Under the pieces are notes generated by a model. The model did no database searches and was not told where the DNA came from. It saw only the letters and a program-made list of their open reading frames with translations. A stretch of DNA of 64,000 nucleotides from Aeromicrobium sp. Leaf350 (lineage in GTDB: Bacteria; Actinomycetota; Actinomycetes; Propionibacteriales; Nocardioidaceae). Location: NCBI RefSeq assembly GCF_916858655.1, contig NZ_CAKASL010000002.1, positions 124,001 through 188,000 on the forward strand, written 5' to 3'. Positions 8,764 to 19,111 of this stretch are shown piece after piece; positions within the stretch are counted from its first letter, which is position 1; every line of letters starts with the position of its first letter. The position numbers were made by a program, and so were the translations under genes.

Positions 8764-10185
8764 TCAGTCGGTGATGCGGGCGAATCCGATGCTCTGCTCG
8801 AGCTCGAAGGCGAGCTCCAGGAGCGTGCGCTCGTCGCCGTGGACCGCCGAGAAGTGGATGCCGAGCGGCCGACCGTCCGAGGTCTGCGCGAGCGGCAGGC
8901 TGATCGCGGGTCCGCCGGAGGCGTTGTTGGCCGGCGTGAACGACGCGTAGTCGAGCAGGCGCGGCAGCATCACCTCGTATCCAGCAGCGGGCGACAGGTG
9001 GCCCAGCAGGGGAGTCGTGTAGCCCAGCACGGGTGACAGCACGACGTCGACGCCGTTGGTGCGGAAGGCGTCCTTGTAGATGGTCTCGGACCGCTTCAGT
9101 CCGCGGATCGCGCCAGGGGTGCGCCAGGGACGGCGGATGAAGTCGCGCGCGAGCCCCTTCGTGAGCGAGTCGTTGAGGCTGCGGTCGTACTGCGTGTGGA
9201 GGAGACGGCCCCCGAAGCGGTGCATCGAGAAGCCGAGCATCGCCCAGTAGTGGAGGAAGTGCTCCACGAACGCCTCGTCGACCGGCAGCGCGACCTCGAC
9301 GACCTCGTGGCCGTCCTTCTCGAGCTGCTGCGCGACCTCCAGCACCGCAGCGCGGGTCTCGTCGTCGGTCTTCGAGCGGAGGGAGTCGAGGATGAGCCCG
9401 ACGCGGAGACGTCGGTCCGACGGGCCCTCCACCAGCCCCACACGGTTGAGGTCGCGGTTGGGCGTGTGCCGGTCGACCGCGTCGAGGAAGGCGGCCGAGT
9501 CGCGCACCGACCGGCTGACGATGCCGTTGGAGATGATGTTGACCGGCAGGTCCTTCGCCTCGGCGGACGGCAGCTCACGACCCCGCGTGAACTTCAGGCC
9601 CACGAGCCCGCAGGCCGCTGCCGGGATGCGGATGGAGCCGCCGCCGTCGTTCGCGTGGGCGAACGGCACGGCACCGGCGGCGACCAGGGCGGCGGAACCC
9701 CCGGAGGAGGCGCCGCAGGAGTAGTCGGTGTGCCACGGGTTCCGCGTCGGCTCGGCGTCCTGGAACTCGGTCGTGGCGTTGAAGCCGAACTCGGGCATCG
9801 TCGACTTGCCGAGGTTGACCGCGCCCGTCGACAGCAGCTGCTCGGCGAAGGGCTCGGTGGCGGCCGCGGGCTGCGGGTCGATGACGGCGGCGGAGCCGTG
9901 GCGCGTGGGCAGGCCCGCGACCTCGGTGTTGTCCTTGACGAACGTCGGCACGCCGGCGAACACGCCAGACAGCGGCGTCGCGGCCGTGCTGCGAGCGCGG
10001 TCGTAGTCGGGCGTGACGATGCCGTTGAGGCGCGGGTTGACCGCCTCGGCACGCGCGATGGCGGCCTCGACGGCCTCCGCGGCGCTGATCTCGCCCGAGG
10101 AGACGGCAACGGCGACCCCGACTGCGTCGAGGTCGCCGAGTGCGTCGTCAGCGAAGGCGTGGACTCGGGTCGTGGTGCTGGTCAC
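8764..10185 (-). CDS. Amidase (amidase signature family)
   Basis: 473-aa hydrolase of the amidase signature family. The Ser-cisSer-Lys triad is visible: lysine in TFVKDNTEVAG, and the serines in GASSGGSAALVAAG and DGGGSIRIPAA. Overall similarity is to amidases acting on small or cyclic amides; the substrate is not predictable. GTG start with TAGTGT 6 nt upstream (plus strand 10192-10197), probably leaderless. It separates thiL from rpmB, genes often near each other, and is bounded by the 122-bp repeat, so it may be an insertion. Confidence 0.92.
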   Translation of the reverse strand: MTSTTTRVHAFADDALGDLDAVGVAVAVSSGEISAAEAVEAAIARAEAVNPRLNGIVTPDYDRARSTAATPLSGVFAGVPTFVKDNTEVAGLPTRHGSAAVIDPQPAAATEPFAEQLLSTGAVNLGKSTMPEFGFNATTEFQDAEPTRNPWHTDYSCGASSGGSAALVAAGAVPFAHANDGGGSIRIPAAACGLVGLKFTRGRELPSAEAKDLPVNIISNGIVSRSVRDSAAFLDAVDRHTPNRDLNRVGLVEGPSDRRLRVGLILDSLRSKTDDETRAAVLEVAQQLEKDGHEVVEVALPVDEAFVEHFLHYWAMLGFSMHRFGGRLLHTQYDRSLNDSLTKGLARDFIRRPWRTPGAIRGLKRSETIYKDAFRTNGVDVVLSPVLGYTTPLLGHLSPAAGYEVMLPRLLDYASFTPANNASGGPAISLPLAQTSDGRPLGIHFSAVHGDERTLLELAFELEQSIGFARITD

Positions 10186-10226
10186 ACGGTGACACTAGCG
10201 CCAGCAGACCCGGAGGCCAGGCTTTT

Positions 10227-10412
10227 TCAGCGAGAGACCTTGCCGGCCTTCAGGCACGAGGTGCAGACGTTCACGCGCTTGGGCGTGCCGTCCACGAGCG
10301 CGCGGACGCGCTGGATGTTGGGGTTGAAACGACGCTTGGTGCGTCGGTGCGAGTGGGAGACGTTGTGACCGAAGCCGGGTCCCTTGCTGCACACGTCACA
10401 GACCGCTGCCAC
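10227..10412 (-). CDS. rpmB: 50S ribosomal protein L28, zinc-ribbon form
   Basis: 61 aa. It keeps two CxxC pairs (CDVC near the N-terminus, CTSC near the C-terminus), so it is the zinc-binding type rather than the cysteine-free paralogue some actinobacteria make under zinc limitation. GTG start chosen for its AGGAG site 8 nt upstream and family length. Divergent from the DAK2 gene, as in other actinobacteria. Confidence 0.95.
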   Translation of the reverse strand: MAAVCDVCSKGPGFGHNVSHSHRRTKRRFNPNIQRVRALVDGTPKRVNVCTSCLKAGKVSR

Positions 10413-10553
10413 GGTGATCACTCCTGAACGAATCTCGACAAAACTCTGAAAGTGGGTGCCACGCCGAAAGACGTCCAGCAGGCAACCGCTCAAGAATAGC
10501 CGAACGGCGGTGCGCAGTGCTAATCGGTCCTGCAGACGGATACCCTCGGCGCC

Positions 10554-12146
10554 ATGAGTCTGCGTCTGGGGCCGGCGCCCTTCGTGCGCTGGACGCGGCT
10601 GTGTGCCGACGCGCTGGCCGCGGCCCGGGCCGAGATCGACGCCCTCAACGTCTTCCCCGTGCCGGACTCCGACACCGGGACCAACGCCTTCGTCACGTTC
10701 GCCGCGGGCGCCGAGGCGGTCGCCGAGCTGGGTCCCGACGCCGATCTCCTCACGCTGGTGAAGGCGTATCGCGACGGCTTGCTCACGCAGGCCCGGGGCA
10801 ATTCCGGCGTGATCATGTCGCAGCTCGTGCGGGGCAGCCTCTCCGGCCTGCCGATCGACGGTGAGGTCAGCGCCGAGCAGGTGGCGGTCGCGTTCGAGCG
10901 CGCCACGAAGGCGGCCTACGAGGCCGTCGGCGATCCGCAGGAGGGCACCATCCTCTCGGTCGCCGCAGCCGCGAGCCAGGGTGCGAGGGAGGCTGCCGAC
11001 GCCGGTCGCTCGGCCCGCGACGCCTTCAGTGCCGCCGCTGCCGCCGCTCGGGAGGGTCTCGCCCGGACCCCTGACCAGATGGAGCTCCTGGCCCGCGCCG
11101 GCGTGGTCGACGCCGGCGGCCGGGTGCTGGTGGTCGTGCTCGACACGACCGAGCAGGCGCTGACCGGCCGTTCCGCACCCCAGACCAAGGCCATCGTCCC
11201 GATCCCGGTCGAGGCCGGCATCGACCTCTCCGAGGACGGCCCGGCCTACGAGGTGATGTACCTGCTCGACGGCGACGACGACGCGATCCCCGAGCTCCGC
11301 ACGGCCCTGGCCGCCCTCGGCGACTCGCTCGTCGTGGTCGGCGGCGAGGGCCTCTGGAACGTGCACGTGCACGTCGACGACGTCGGAGCCGCGATCGAGG
11401 CCGGCCTCGCCGCGGGCCGCCCCCGGCGGATCGCGGTGACCCACTTCGCCGACCAGATCGCGACCCAGCGGCGACCGCAGCGCCACCGCCGCGTCGTCAT
11501 CGTGGCCACGACCGGCGACGGCATCACGGCGCTCTGCGACGAGAGCGGTGCCGTGACGATGCCGTTCTCGCGCACGGCGCCGTTGTCGCACGACGTCGTG
11601 GCCTCGGCCCTCACCACGGTCGACGCCGACGAGGTCGTGGTGCTGCCCAACAACTACCGGTACGTAGGTCTGTTCGACGCCGCGGCGAAGTCGGCCCGTG
11701 AGGCCGGCCGGCGGGTGGCGGTCATCCCCACGCACGCGCAGGTGCAGGGCCTCGCCGCGCTCGCGGTGCACGACCCCGGCATCGACTTCGACGACGACGT
11801 CGTGGCGATGTCGAGCGCGGCCGGCAGCACGGCCCACGGCGCCATCACGGTCGCCACCGAGCCCGGCATCACGATGGCCGGACCCTGCCGGGCCGGCGAC
11901 GTGCTGGGCGTCGTCTCGGGCGACTTCGCGTTCGTGGGCGAGAGCCCGCTCGAGGTCGCGGCCCAGGTGGTGGAGCGCCTCCTGACCCCGTCGTCCGAGC
12001 TCGTCACGATCGTGTGCGGGCACGAGGCCGAGGAGGACCTGGGCGCCCGCCTGCAGGAGCACATCGGCCGTGGTCGACCCGACGTGGACGTCCACGTCTA
12101 CCCCGGCGGCCAGGAGCACTACCCCTTGTTCATCGCGGTGGAGTGA
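10554..12146 (+). CDS. DAK2 domain fatty acid kinase-like protein
   Basis: 530 aa. N-terminal DAK2 nucleotide/Mg-binding domain ([16 protein letters not shown], then the [11 protein letters not shown] loop) followed by a FakA/YloV-like C-terminal part. Family members phosphorylate fatty acids bound to a FakB (DegV) partner; no FakB gene is in the window. A GTGA overlap joins it to recG, the usual actinobacterial order. TACCCT lies 7 nt before the ATG. Confidence 0.9.
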   Translation: MSLRLGPAPFVRWTRLCADALAAARAEIDALNVFPVPDSDTGTNAFVTFAAGAEAVAELGPDADLLTLVKAYRDGLLTQARGNSGVIMSQLVRGSLSGLPIDGEVSAEQVAVAFERATKAAYEAVGDPQEGTILSVAAAASQGAREAADAGRSARDAFSAAAAAAREGLARTPDQMELLARAGVVDAGGRVLVVVLDTTEQALTGRSAPQTKAIVPIPVEAGIDLSEDGPAYEVMYLLDGDDDAIPELRTALAALGDSLVVVGGEGLWNVHVHVDDVGAAIEAGLAAGRPRRIAVTHFADQIATQRRPQRHRRVVIVATTGDGITALCDESGAVTMPFSRTAPLSHDVVASALTTVDADEVVVLPNNYRYVGLFDAAAKSAREAGRRVAVIPTHAQVQGLAALAVHDPGIDFDDDVVAMSSAAGSTAHGAITVATEPGITMAGPCRAGDVLGVVSGDFAFVGESPLEVAAQVVERLLTPSSELVTIVCGHEAEEDLGARLQEHIGRGRPDVDVHVYPGGQEHYPLFIAVE

Positions 12147-14260
12147 GCGTGGCGATCACCCTCGACAGCAAGCTCGGCCCGGTCATCGGCGACAAGTCCG
12201 CCAAGCCGCTGACGAAGGCCTTCGGGATGGAGACCGTCGGCGACCTCCTGCGTCACTACCCGCGCCGCTACCTCGAGATCGGCCAGCTGACCCCGCTGAG
12301 CAGCCTCGAGGTCGACCAGCACGTGACGATCATGGCCGAGGTCAGGGCCCTCAAGCAGTTCCCGTTCGGACCGGGAGGTCGCCGCACCCGCACCGAGGTC
12401 CTCGTGACGGACCAGACCGGTGAGATCACGCTGACCTTCTTCACGCGGGTCTACGGGATCAAGGCCGGGGACGTGGGCCTGTTCTCCGGCGTGGTCGGCA
12501 GCTTTCGGGGGAAGCTCCAGCTGACGCATCCGCAGCACGACCCGATCGGCGACCGGCTCGCGCGCGGGGTCGTGCCGATCTACCCGGCCAGCGCTGCGGC
12601 CGGCTCGGTGTTCATCGAGAAGTGCGTCGCGCTCGCCCTCGACGCCGTGACGGACCTTCCCGACCCGCTGCCGGAGGGCGTGCGGCGTGAGCGCCACTAC
12701 GAGGACGTCGCCGCGTCGCTCGAGGCCGTGCACCGTCCGCACTCAGTGGCCGAGGGCATGGCGGCCAAGGCCCGCTTCCGCTTCGAGGAGGCGTTCGTGA
12801 TGCAGACCGTGCTGGCGCAGCGCCGGCACCGCGCCGCTGCCTCCACCGCGACGGCCCGACCTCCGCGCGAAGGCGGACTGCACGACCGCTTCGTCGAGCA
12901 GCTGCCGTTCGCGCTGACGCAGGGCCAGCAGGACATCGCCGAGACCGTGGGCGCCGAGCTGGCCTCGTCGCACCCCATGCACCGTCTTCTCCAGGGCGAG
13001 GTGGGATCGGGCAAGACCGTCGTGGCGCTGCTCGGGATGCTGCAGGTCGTCGACGCCGGGGGGCAGGCGGCACTCCTCGCCCCGACCGAGGTGCTCGCCG
13101 CCCAGCACCACCGCTCGATCAGCCGCATGCTCGGCGACCTGGCACGCTCCGGCATGCTCGGCGGCGCCGAGGGCGCCACCCGGGTCCGACTGCTGACCGG
13201 CTCGATGGGGTCGCGAGCACGTCAGGAGACGATGCTCGACCTCGTGACGGGCGCGGCCGGCATCGTCGTCGGCACGCATGCGCTGCTCGAGGACACGGTG
13301 CAGTTCGCCGACCTCGGCCTGGTGGTGGTCGACGAGCAGCACCGCTTCGGCGTGGAGCAGCGGGCCGCCCTCGTCGACCGCTACGAGACCAGGCCGCACG
13401 TGCTCGTCATGACGGCCACGCCGATCCCGCGCACCGTCGCGATGACGGTGTTCGGCGACCTCGACGTCTCGGTGCTCAGCGAGCTGCCCGCGGGCCGGCA
13501 GCCGATCCAGACCAACGTGGTGCCCGTCGCGGACCGGCCGGCGTGGCTCGAGCGCGCCTGGGAGCGCGTGCGCGAGGAGGTCGGCCGCGGCCGCCAGGCG
13601 TACGTCGTCGTCTCCCGCATCGGCGACGAGTCCGCCGAGTCCGACTCACCGACCCGGTCGCTGGTCGAGCTGCACGAGGAGCTCCGCGGCGGCGCCCTGC
13701 ACGACCTGCGCCTCGGGGTGCTGCACGGTCGGATGACGGCCGACGACAAGGACCGCACGATGTCGGCCTTCGCCGACGGCAGCATCGACGTGCTGGTCGC
13801 GACCACCGTCGTCGAGGTCGGCGTGGACGTGCCCAACGCCACGGTCATGGTCGTGATGGACGCCGAGCGCTTCGGGATCTCCCAGCTCCACCAGCTGCGG
13901 GGGCGCGTCGGTCGAGGGAGCGAGACGGGTCTGTGCCTGCTCGTGACCGGCGCCGACGCCGACTCCCCGGCCGCCGAGCGCCTCCGGGCCGTCGCGTCGA
14001 CGACGGACGGCTTCGAGCTCTCGCAGCTCGACGTCGCGATGCGCAGCGAGGGCGACGTGCTGGGCACGCGGCAGTCCGGGTTCCGGTCGAGCCTGCGACT
14101 GCTGTCGGTCGTGCGGGACGAGGACGTCATCGCCGCGGCGCGCGTGGCCGCGACGGCCGTGGTCGAGTCCGATCCCGATCTCGTCGGAGTGCCGGCCCTG
14201 GCCGCCGCCGTGGCGGCCCTCGAGGAGACCGACAGCGCCGACTACCTGGAGCGCACGTGA
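12143..14260 (+). CDS. recG: ATP-dependent DNA helicase RecG
   Basis: ~705-aa branched-DNA helicase that remodels stalled forks. N-terminal OB/wedge domain, Walker [13 protein letters not shown] box (VVDEQHRFG), TATPIPRT, and helicase C motif QLRGRVGRG. The GTG at 12143 gives a 4-nt GTGA overlap with the DAK2 gene; a GTG two codons later at 12149 is equally possible. The stop overlaps the rsmD start. Confidence 0.96.
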   Translation: MSVAITLDSKLGPVIGDKSAKPLTKAFGMETVGDLLRHYPRRYLEIGQLTPLSSLEVDQHVTIMAEVRALKQFPFGPGGRRTRTEVLVTDQTGEITLTFFTRVYGIKAGDVGLFSGVVGSFRGKLQLTHPQHDPIGDRLARGVVPIYPASAAAGSVFIEKCVALALDAVTDLPDPLPEGVRRERHYEDVAASLEAVHRPHSVAEGMAAKARFRFEEAFVMQTVLAQRRHRAAASTATARPPREGGLHDRFVEQLPFALTQGQQDIAETVGAELASSHPMHRLLQGEVGSGKTVVALLGMLQVVDAGGQAALLAPTEVLAAQHHRSISRMLGDLARSGMLGGAEGATRVRLLTGSMGSRARQETMLDLVTGAAGIVVGTHALLEDTVQFADLGLVVVDEQHRFGVEQRAALVDRYETRPHVLVMTATPIPRTVAMTVFGDLDVSVLSELPAGRQPIQTNVVPVADRPAWLERAWERVREEVGRGRQAYVVVSRIGDESAESDSPTRSLVELHEELRGGALHDLRLGVLHGRMTADDKDRTMSAFADGSIDVLVATTVVEVGVDVPNATVMVVMDAERFGISQLHQLRGRVGRGSETGLCLLVTGADADSPAAERLRAVASTTDGFELSQLDVAMRSEGDVLGTRQSGFRSSLRLLSVVRDEDVIAAARVAATAVVESDPDLVGVPALAAAVAALEETDSADYLERT

Positions 14261-14808
14261 CCCGGGTCGTCGCCGGCACCTTCAAGGGCCGCCGACTGCG
14301 CACCCCGCCCGGCGACGCGACGCGCCCGACCTCCGACCGTGTGCGGGAGTCGATGTTCGCGACGCTCGTCTCGGCGTTCAGCGGCCTGGACGGCCTGCGG
14401 GTGCTGGACCTCTATGCCGGCTCGGGTGCCCTCGGCATCGAGGCGATCTCCCGGGGAGCCGTGCACGCCGACCTGGTCGACCCGGACCGTCACGCCGTGC
14501 GCACGATGCGCGGCAACCTCGACGAGCTCGGCATCACGAGTGCCCAGGTGCACGCGGCGACGGCGCAGAGGTTCGTGCGAACGCCGCCGCTGCAGCCCTA
14601 CGACCTGGTGCTCCTGGACCCGCCGTACGACGTGCCGACGGCGGAGGTGAGCAGCCTCGTCGCCGAGCTGGCCACGCCTGCGTGGTGCCTGCCTGACGGG
14701 CTGGTCGTGGTCGAGCGGTCGACCCGGGACCCGTTCACCTGGCCGGACGGGGTGGAGCCGTGGGCCGAGCGCGCCTACGGCGAGACGACGCTTTGGTACG
14801 GTCGCTGA
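14257..14808 (+). CDS. rsmD: 16S rRNA (guanine(966)-N(2))-methyltransferase
   Basis: 183-aa SAM-dependent methyltransferase for 16S rRNA G966. SAM motif I DLYAGSGALGIEA and catalytic DPPY (LLDPPYD) are present, with the RPTSDRVRESMF N-terminal signature. GTG start within the recG stop (GTGA overlap). Followed by coaD, the common rsmD-coaD pairing. Confidence 0.95.
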   Translation: MTRVVAGTFKGRRLRTPPGDATRPTSDRVRESMFATLVSAFSGLDGLRVLDLYAGSGALGIEAISRGAVHADLVDPDRHAVRTMRGNLDELGITSAQVHAATAQRFVRTPPLQPYDLVLLDPPYDVPTAEVSSLVAELATPAWCLPDGLVVVERSTRDPFTWPDGVEPWAERAYGETTLWYGR

Positions 14809-14823
14809 CATGGCGGTGCAGCG

Positions 14824-15300
14824 ATGACGCGCGTGGTGTGCCCAGGTTCGTTCGATCCGGTGACCAACGGTCACCTCGACATCATCACGAGGGCCTCGTA
14901 CCTCTTCGACGAGGTCGTGGTGGTGGTGCTCGTCAACGAGTCCAAGAAGGGCCTCTTCGACACCGAGGAGCGCATCGACCTGATCCGTCGTTCGCTGCGT
15001 GAGCGGCCCAACGTCACGGTCGACTCCTACGCCGGCCTGCTGGTCGACTACTGCGCCCAGAACGACGTCGCTGCGATCGTCAAGGGTCTGCGGGCCGTCT
15101 CCGACTTCGACTACGAGCTGCAGATGGCGCAGATGAACGGCAACCTCACGGGGGTCGACACGGTCTTCATCCCGACCGCGCCGGACTACATGTTCATCGC
15201 CTCCAGCCTGGTCAAGGAGGTGGCGCGCCACGGCGGCGACGTCGCCGACCTGGTGCCCCCGGTGGTGCTGAACGCGCTCGACCGGAAGTTCGGCCACTAG
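14824..15300 (+). CDS. coaD: Phosphopantetheine adenylyltransferase
   Basis: 158 aa; penultimate step of coenzyme A synthesis. GSFDPVTNGHLD carries the TxGH nucleotidyltransferase motif and the C-terminal SSSLVKE-type segment (ASSLVKEVA) is present. It is 15 nt downstream of rsmD and ends convergently with dinB. Confidence 0.97.
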   Translation: MTRVVCPGSFDPVTNGHLDIITRASYLFDEVVVVVLVNESKKGLFDTEERIDLIRRSLRERPNVTVDSYAGLLVDYCAQNDVAAIVKGLRAVSDFDYELQMAQMNGNLTGVDTVFIPTAPDYMFIASSLVKEVARHGGDVADLVPPVVLNALDRKFGH

Positions 15301-15324
15301 TCACGTCTCGCCGCCGAGCCCCGC

Positions 15325-16521
15325 CTAGTCCGGGAGGATCGGCTGCGGCGCGCGCTCGGAGTCGCCCACGTGCACGGCGCGCTTGACCGACGTGCGCCCG
15401 AACTTGGCGCGCACCTGGTCGATCGCGGTGTCGAGCTCGGTGCCCGACGTGGCGTCGAGCGGCAGCGCGAGCTGCGGGGGAGCGTCGTCGACCTGCCCGA
15501 CCGAGACGCCGATGAGGGTGAGCCCGCGACGCTCGGCCTCCGACCACCGCTGGCGCAGCAGGGTGCGGGCGACCTCGAGGATCGTGGCCGTGTGCGAGGT
15601 GGGCCGCGCCATGGTGTGGGAGGCCGTGGATCGTCCGAAGTCGCCGAACCGCAGGCTGACCGTGACGACGCTGCCGGTGCGGTCGACCTTGCGCATGCGG
15701 CTGGTGACGCGGTCGACGAGGCTCAGCAGGATGGCCTCGACCTCGCTGGCGGGCCGTGGCCGGGAGCCGAGCGCGTGCTGGGCGCCCATCGAGCCGCGGC
15801 GGTGCCCCGTCTCGACCCGTCGGGGGTCGTGACCCTGCGCGAGCGCCCAGAGGTGGCGACCGGTCGCGTTGCCGAGAAGGGCCGTGGCCTCGCGGAGCTC
15901 CATCGCGGCGATCTGGCCGACGGTGCGGACGTGGTGCTGGTGCAGCTTGGCCGCGGTGACGTCTCCGACGCCCCAGAGCCGCTCGACGGGCAGCGCGTGC
16001 AGGAACTGCTGCTCGTGCTCGAGGTGCACGACCAGCAGGCCGTCTGGCTTCGCCGAGGCGCTGGCGATCTTGGCGAGGTACTTGGTGCGGGCCACCCCGA
16101 CCGAGATGGGCAGGCCGACGCGCTCGGCCACGTCGGTGCGCAGCTGGGCCGCGATCTGCGACGGCCTGCCCCGGATGCGGCGTAGGCCCCCGACCTCGAG
16201 GAACGCCTCGTCGATCGAGAGCGCCTCGACCAGGGGAGTGGTGTCGGCGAAGACCTCGAACACGGCCCTGCTCGCTGCCGAGTACGCCTCGAACCGCGGT
16301 GGCACGACGACGGCCTCCGGACACGCCCGGAGGGCGGTGCGGATGTTCGACGGCGTGCGCACGCCGCGGCGCTTGGCCTCGTAGGAGGCCGCGACGACGA
16401 CGCCCCCGCCGACGATGACCGGACGGCCCCGCAAGGAGGGGTCGTCGCGCTGCTCGACGGACGCGAAGAACGCGTCGAGGTCGGCGTGCAGCACGGTGCC
16501 CTCGGTGAGGCCTGCGGTCAT
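15325..16521 (-). CDS. dinB: DNA polymerase IV
   Basis: 398-aa Y-family translesion polymerase. Catalytic carboxylates in HADLDAFFASVEQ and LSIDEAFLEV, helix-hairpin-helix thumb (ERLWGVGDVTAAKL) and little-finger domain are all present. There is no clear beta-clamp motif at the C-terminus (ends QPILPD). It is on the strand opposite its neighbours, between coaD and the DUF177-rpmF operon, so probably a local insertion. No LexA box was recognised. Confidence 0.95.
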   Translation of the reverse strand: MTAGLTEGTVLHADLDAFFASVEQRDDPSLRGRPVIVGGGVVVAASYEAKRRGVRTPSNIRTALRACPEAVVVPPRFEAYSAASRAVFEVFADTTPLVEALSIDEAFLEVGGLRRIRGRPSQIAAQLRTDVAERVGLPISVGVARTKYLAKIASASAKPDGLLVVHLEHEQQFLHALPVERLWGVGDVTAAKLHQHHVRTVGQIAAMELREATALLGNATGRHLWALAQGHDPRRVETGHRRGSMGAQHALGSRPRPASEVEAILLSLVDRVTSRMRKVDRTGSVVTVSLRFGDFGRSTASHTMARPTSHTATILEVARTLLRQRWSEAERRGLTLIGVSVGQVDDAPPQLALPLDATSGTELDTAIDQVRAKFGRTSVKRAVHVGDSERAPQPILPD

Positions 16522-16655
16522 GCCCCCATCATGGGGGTGGGCGCCGACAGGACTGCCGAGGACGGGGTCCCTCGATTACCGCCCGGGGCGGTCCGCAGGC
16601 TATGATCGACGCTGGCCTGTACGCAGGTCATGTGTTGTGCACTTTCGACGAATGG

Positions 16656-17195
16656 ATGAGCGTGCAGACGGGACCGTTGGTCATCGACACCCACGAGCTG
16701 GGGCGGCGACCTGGAAACGAACGCTCGTACCATCTGTCCGTCAGGGTGCCGGCGCAGTGGGGCTACGACGTCTATGGCGTCCCCGAGGGTTCACCGATGG
16801 AGCTGGAGCTGCGGCTCGAGACGTTGGTGGACGGGATCCTGGCAACAGGGACCACCACGGTGACGGCAGTCGGCGAGTGTGTGCGGTGCCTGACGGATGT
16901 CGAGGACGAGATCGACCTCGAGGTCCAGGAGCTGTACCTCTTCGACCGACCCTCCGACGAGGAGGAGGCCGAGGAGTCCCAGTGGCTCGAGGGAGACCTG
17001 CTCGACCTCGAACCATCACTGCGTGACGCGACGGTGTTCGCACTGCCGCACCACCCGTTGTGTGATCCGGAGTGTCCGGGACTGTGCCCCGAGTGCGGGG
17101 CCCGGCTCGCGGACGATCCAGACCACACGCACGGAGAGCCGGTCGACCCGAGATGGTCGGCCCTCACCCAGCTGATCGAACCCCCCAAGGAGTAA
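16656..17195 (+). CDS. DUF177/YceD family protein
   Basis: 179-aa protein of the YceD (DUF177) family, almost always upstream of rpmF and implicated in 23S rRNA or ribosome maturation in other organisms. It contains CVRC and CDPECPGLCPEC cysteine clusters suggesting zinc binding, and an acidic stretch (SDEEEAEESQ). The start at MSVQTGPL is preferred over an in-frame ATG at 16602, which lies inside the TATGAT promoter hexamer (16601-16606). First gene of the rpmF-rnc-mutM group. Confidence 0.9.
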   Translation: MSVQTGPLVIDTHELGRRPGNERSYHLSVRVPAQWGYDVYGVPEGSPMELELRLETLVDGILATGTTTVTAVGECVRCLTDVEDEIDLEVQELYLFDRPSDEEEAEESQWLEGDLLDLEPSLRDATVFALPHHPLCDPECPGLCPECGARLADDPDHTHGEPVDPRWSALTQLIEPPKE

Positions 17196-17197
17196 TC

Positions 17198-17383
17198 GTG
17201 GCCGTCCCGAAGCGGAAGATGTCGCGCAGCAACACCCGTCACCGTCGTTCGGCCTGGAAGGCCACGAAGGTGCAGGTCGTCGACTGCGCCAACCCCGCGT
17301 GCGACAGCAAGGTCATCCCGCACCGTGCGTGCGGCCAGTGCGGCCAGTACGGCGCGCGCGGCGAGCGTCGCCAGGTCCTCTGA
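17198..17383 (+). CDS. rpmF: 50S ribosomal protein L32
   Basis: 61 aa, starting MAVPKRKMSRSNTRHRR, with four zinc-ligand cysteines (CANPAC and CGQC). GTG start 2 nt after the DUF177 stop, with AAGGAG spanning the end of that gene. Zinc form, like the L28 in this window. Confidence 0.96.
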   Translation: MAVPKRKMSRSNTRHRRSAWKATKVQVVDCANPACDSKVIPHRACGQCGQYGARGERRQVL

Positions 17384-17407
17384 GCGACTGAGCCCGACCG
17401 ACCCGTC

Positions 17408-18127
17408 GTGCAGGATTCCGGCGCGCACCAGCCCGGTGCTGATGAGCTGCGTGCCGTCCTCGGAGTCCCGGATCTCGATCCGGGACTCCTGACGCATGCC
17501 CTGACGCACCGGTCGTTCGCGTACGAGAACGGCCAGATCCCCAACAACGAGCGCCTGGAGTTCCTCGGCGACTCGGTGCTGGGGCTCGTCGTCACCGACA
17601 CGTTGTTCCACACCCATCCCGACCTCCCGGAGGGGCAGCTCGCGAAGCTGCGCTCCGCGGTGGTCAGCGCCAAGGCCCTCGCGGTCGTGGCGCGCACGCT
17701 CGGGGTCGGAGAGCACGTCCGCCTCGGCCGGGGCGAGGAGACCACGGGTGGCCGCGACAAGGCCTCGATCCTCTCCGACACCGTCGAGGCGCTGATCGGC
17801 GCGATCTACGTGCAGTTCGGCATCGAGCGGGCCTCCGCCGTGGTCCACCTGATCTTCGACCCGGTCATCGCCGATGCGGCCCGCCTGGGCGCGGCGCTCG
17901 ACTGGAAGACCTCCTTGCAGGAGGTCACGGCCGACCAGGGGCTCGGCGTGCCGCGCTACCTCGTCGAGAGCAAGGGTCCCGACCACGCCCGCGTGTTCTC
18001 CGCCGCGGTCCAGGTGGGCGAGCAGGTCTTCGACGGGGGTGCCGGCACCTCCAAGAAGGAGGCCGAGCAGCAGGTCGCCCAGATCGCGTGGGAGTCGTTG
18101 ACCGCAGGCCGCGCCGCGAGTGCCTGA
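17408..18127 (+). CDS. rnc: Ribonuclease III
   Basis: 239-aa endoribonuclease for rRNA processing and dsRNA decay. RNase III signature [14 protein letters not shown] near residue 47, second acidic site in DTVEALIGA, and a C-terminal dsRNA-binding domain ending in [16 protein letters not shown] start. The last 8 nt overlap mutM, an arrangement conserved in actinobacteria. Confidence 0.96.
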   Translation: MQDSGAHQPGADELRAVLGVPDLDPGLLTHALTHRSFAYENGQIPNNERLEFLGDSVLGLVVTDTLFHTHPDLPEGQLAKLRSAVVSAKALAVVARTLGVGEHVRLGRGEETTGGRDKASILSDTVEALIGAIYVQFGIERASAVVHLIFDPVIADAARLGAALDWKTSLQEVTADQGLGVPRYLVESKGPDHARVFSAAVQVGEQVFDGGAGTSKKEAEQQVAQIAWESLTAGRAASA

Positions 18128-18971
18128 GCTCCCCGAGGTCGAGGTCGTCCGCCGCGGCCTCGTCGACCACGTCGTGGGTCGGCGCGTCACCTCCGTGGGC
18201 GTGCTCGACGTCCGCTCGTTGCGACGCCACGTCGCCGGGCCGGAGGACTTCGCGCTGCGGCTGACCGGACGCACGGTCGTCGACGCCCGGCGCCGCGGCA
18301 AGTACCTGTGGCTGCCGCTCGACGACGGCGACGCGCTCCTGGCCCACCTCGGCATGAGCGGACAGATGCTCGTGAGCGAGCCCGACGCGCCGCTGCAGAA
18401 GCACCTCAAGGTCACGCTCGACCTGGAGGACGGCACGCAGCTGCGGTTCGTCGACCAGCGCATCTTCGGCGGTCTCGCGCTCAGCGAGGACGGCGCCGAG
18501 CTGCCTGCCGAGGTCGCGCACATCGCCCGCGACCCGCTCGACCCGCTGTTCGACCCGGCCGAGTTCGCGTCGCGCCTCAAGCGTCGTGAGACGGGGGTCA
18601 AGCGGGCGCTCCTCGACCAGAGTCTGATCTCCGGTGTCGGCAACATCTACGCCGACGAGGCGCTGTGGCGCGTGCCGCTGCACTACGCGCGCAACACCCG
18701 CACGCTGCGCCGCGCCGAGGTCGACACGCTGCTGCACCACGTCACCGAGGTCATGGCCGAGGCGCTGGAGCAGGGCGGCACGTCCTTCGACGCGCTCTAC
18801 GTGAACGTCAACGGCGCGAGCGGCTACTTCGACCGCTCGCTCAACGCCTACGGTCGCGAGGGCGAGCCGTGCGGACGCTGCGGCACCGCGATGCGCCGCA
18901 GCCCCTTCATGAACCGCTCGTCGTACTGGTGCCCCCGCTGCCAGCCCCGTCCCCGCAACGGCCGCTTCTAG
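18120..18971 (+). CDS. mutM: Formamidopyrimidine-DNA glycosylase
   Basis: 283-aa bifunctional glycosylase/AP lyase removing 8-oxoguanine. Catalytic PELPEVE N-terminus (Pro2, Glu3), HLGMSGQM loop, and zinc finger CGRCGTAM...CPRCQ at the C-terminus. GTG start inside rnc. In many actinobacteria smc and ftsY follow; here a 122-bp repeat and dgt follow instead. Confidence 0.97.
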   Translation: MPELPEVEVVRRGLVDHVVGRRVTSVGVLDVRSLRRHVAGPEDFALRLTGRTVVDARRRGKYLWLPLDDGDALLAHLGMSGQMLVSEPDAPLQKHLKVTLDLEDGTQLRFVDQRIFGGLALSEDGAELPAEVAHIARDPLDPLFDPAEFASRLKRRETGVKRALLDQSLISGVGNIYADEALWRVPLHYARNTRTLRRAEVDTLLHHVTEVMAEALEQGGTSFDALYVNVNGASGYFDRSLNAYGREGEPCGRCGTAMRRSPFMNRSSYWCPRCQPRPRNGRF

Positions 18972-18972
18972 T

Positions 18973-19094
18973 ACCCCTCGCGAGAGACTTTGTTACCCCT
19001 CGCGAGTGAGATTGTCTGTACAGAGGAGAGAGTTCTCTCCTCCTGTCCACGAACAAAGTCGCTCGTGACCACGAACAATGTCTCTCGCGAGCGG
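18973..19094. repeat. 122-bp intergenic palindromic repeat, copy 2
   Basis: Second copy of the element at 8638-8759, same orientation and length. The first 38 nt are identical; most differences lie in the centre and the right arm. Here the first unit and the last unit pair at 16 of 17 positions. It starts 1 nt after the mutM stop and ends 5 nt before the dgt -10. Confidence 0.85.
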
Positions 19095-19111
19095 TCCGCT
19101 ACGGTGCTGGC

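Noticed and set aside
16602-16655. Earlier ATG start for the DUF177 gene
   Set aside because: It lies within the TATGAT promoter hexamer and would add 18 residues not typical of the family.
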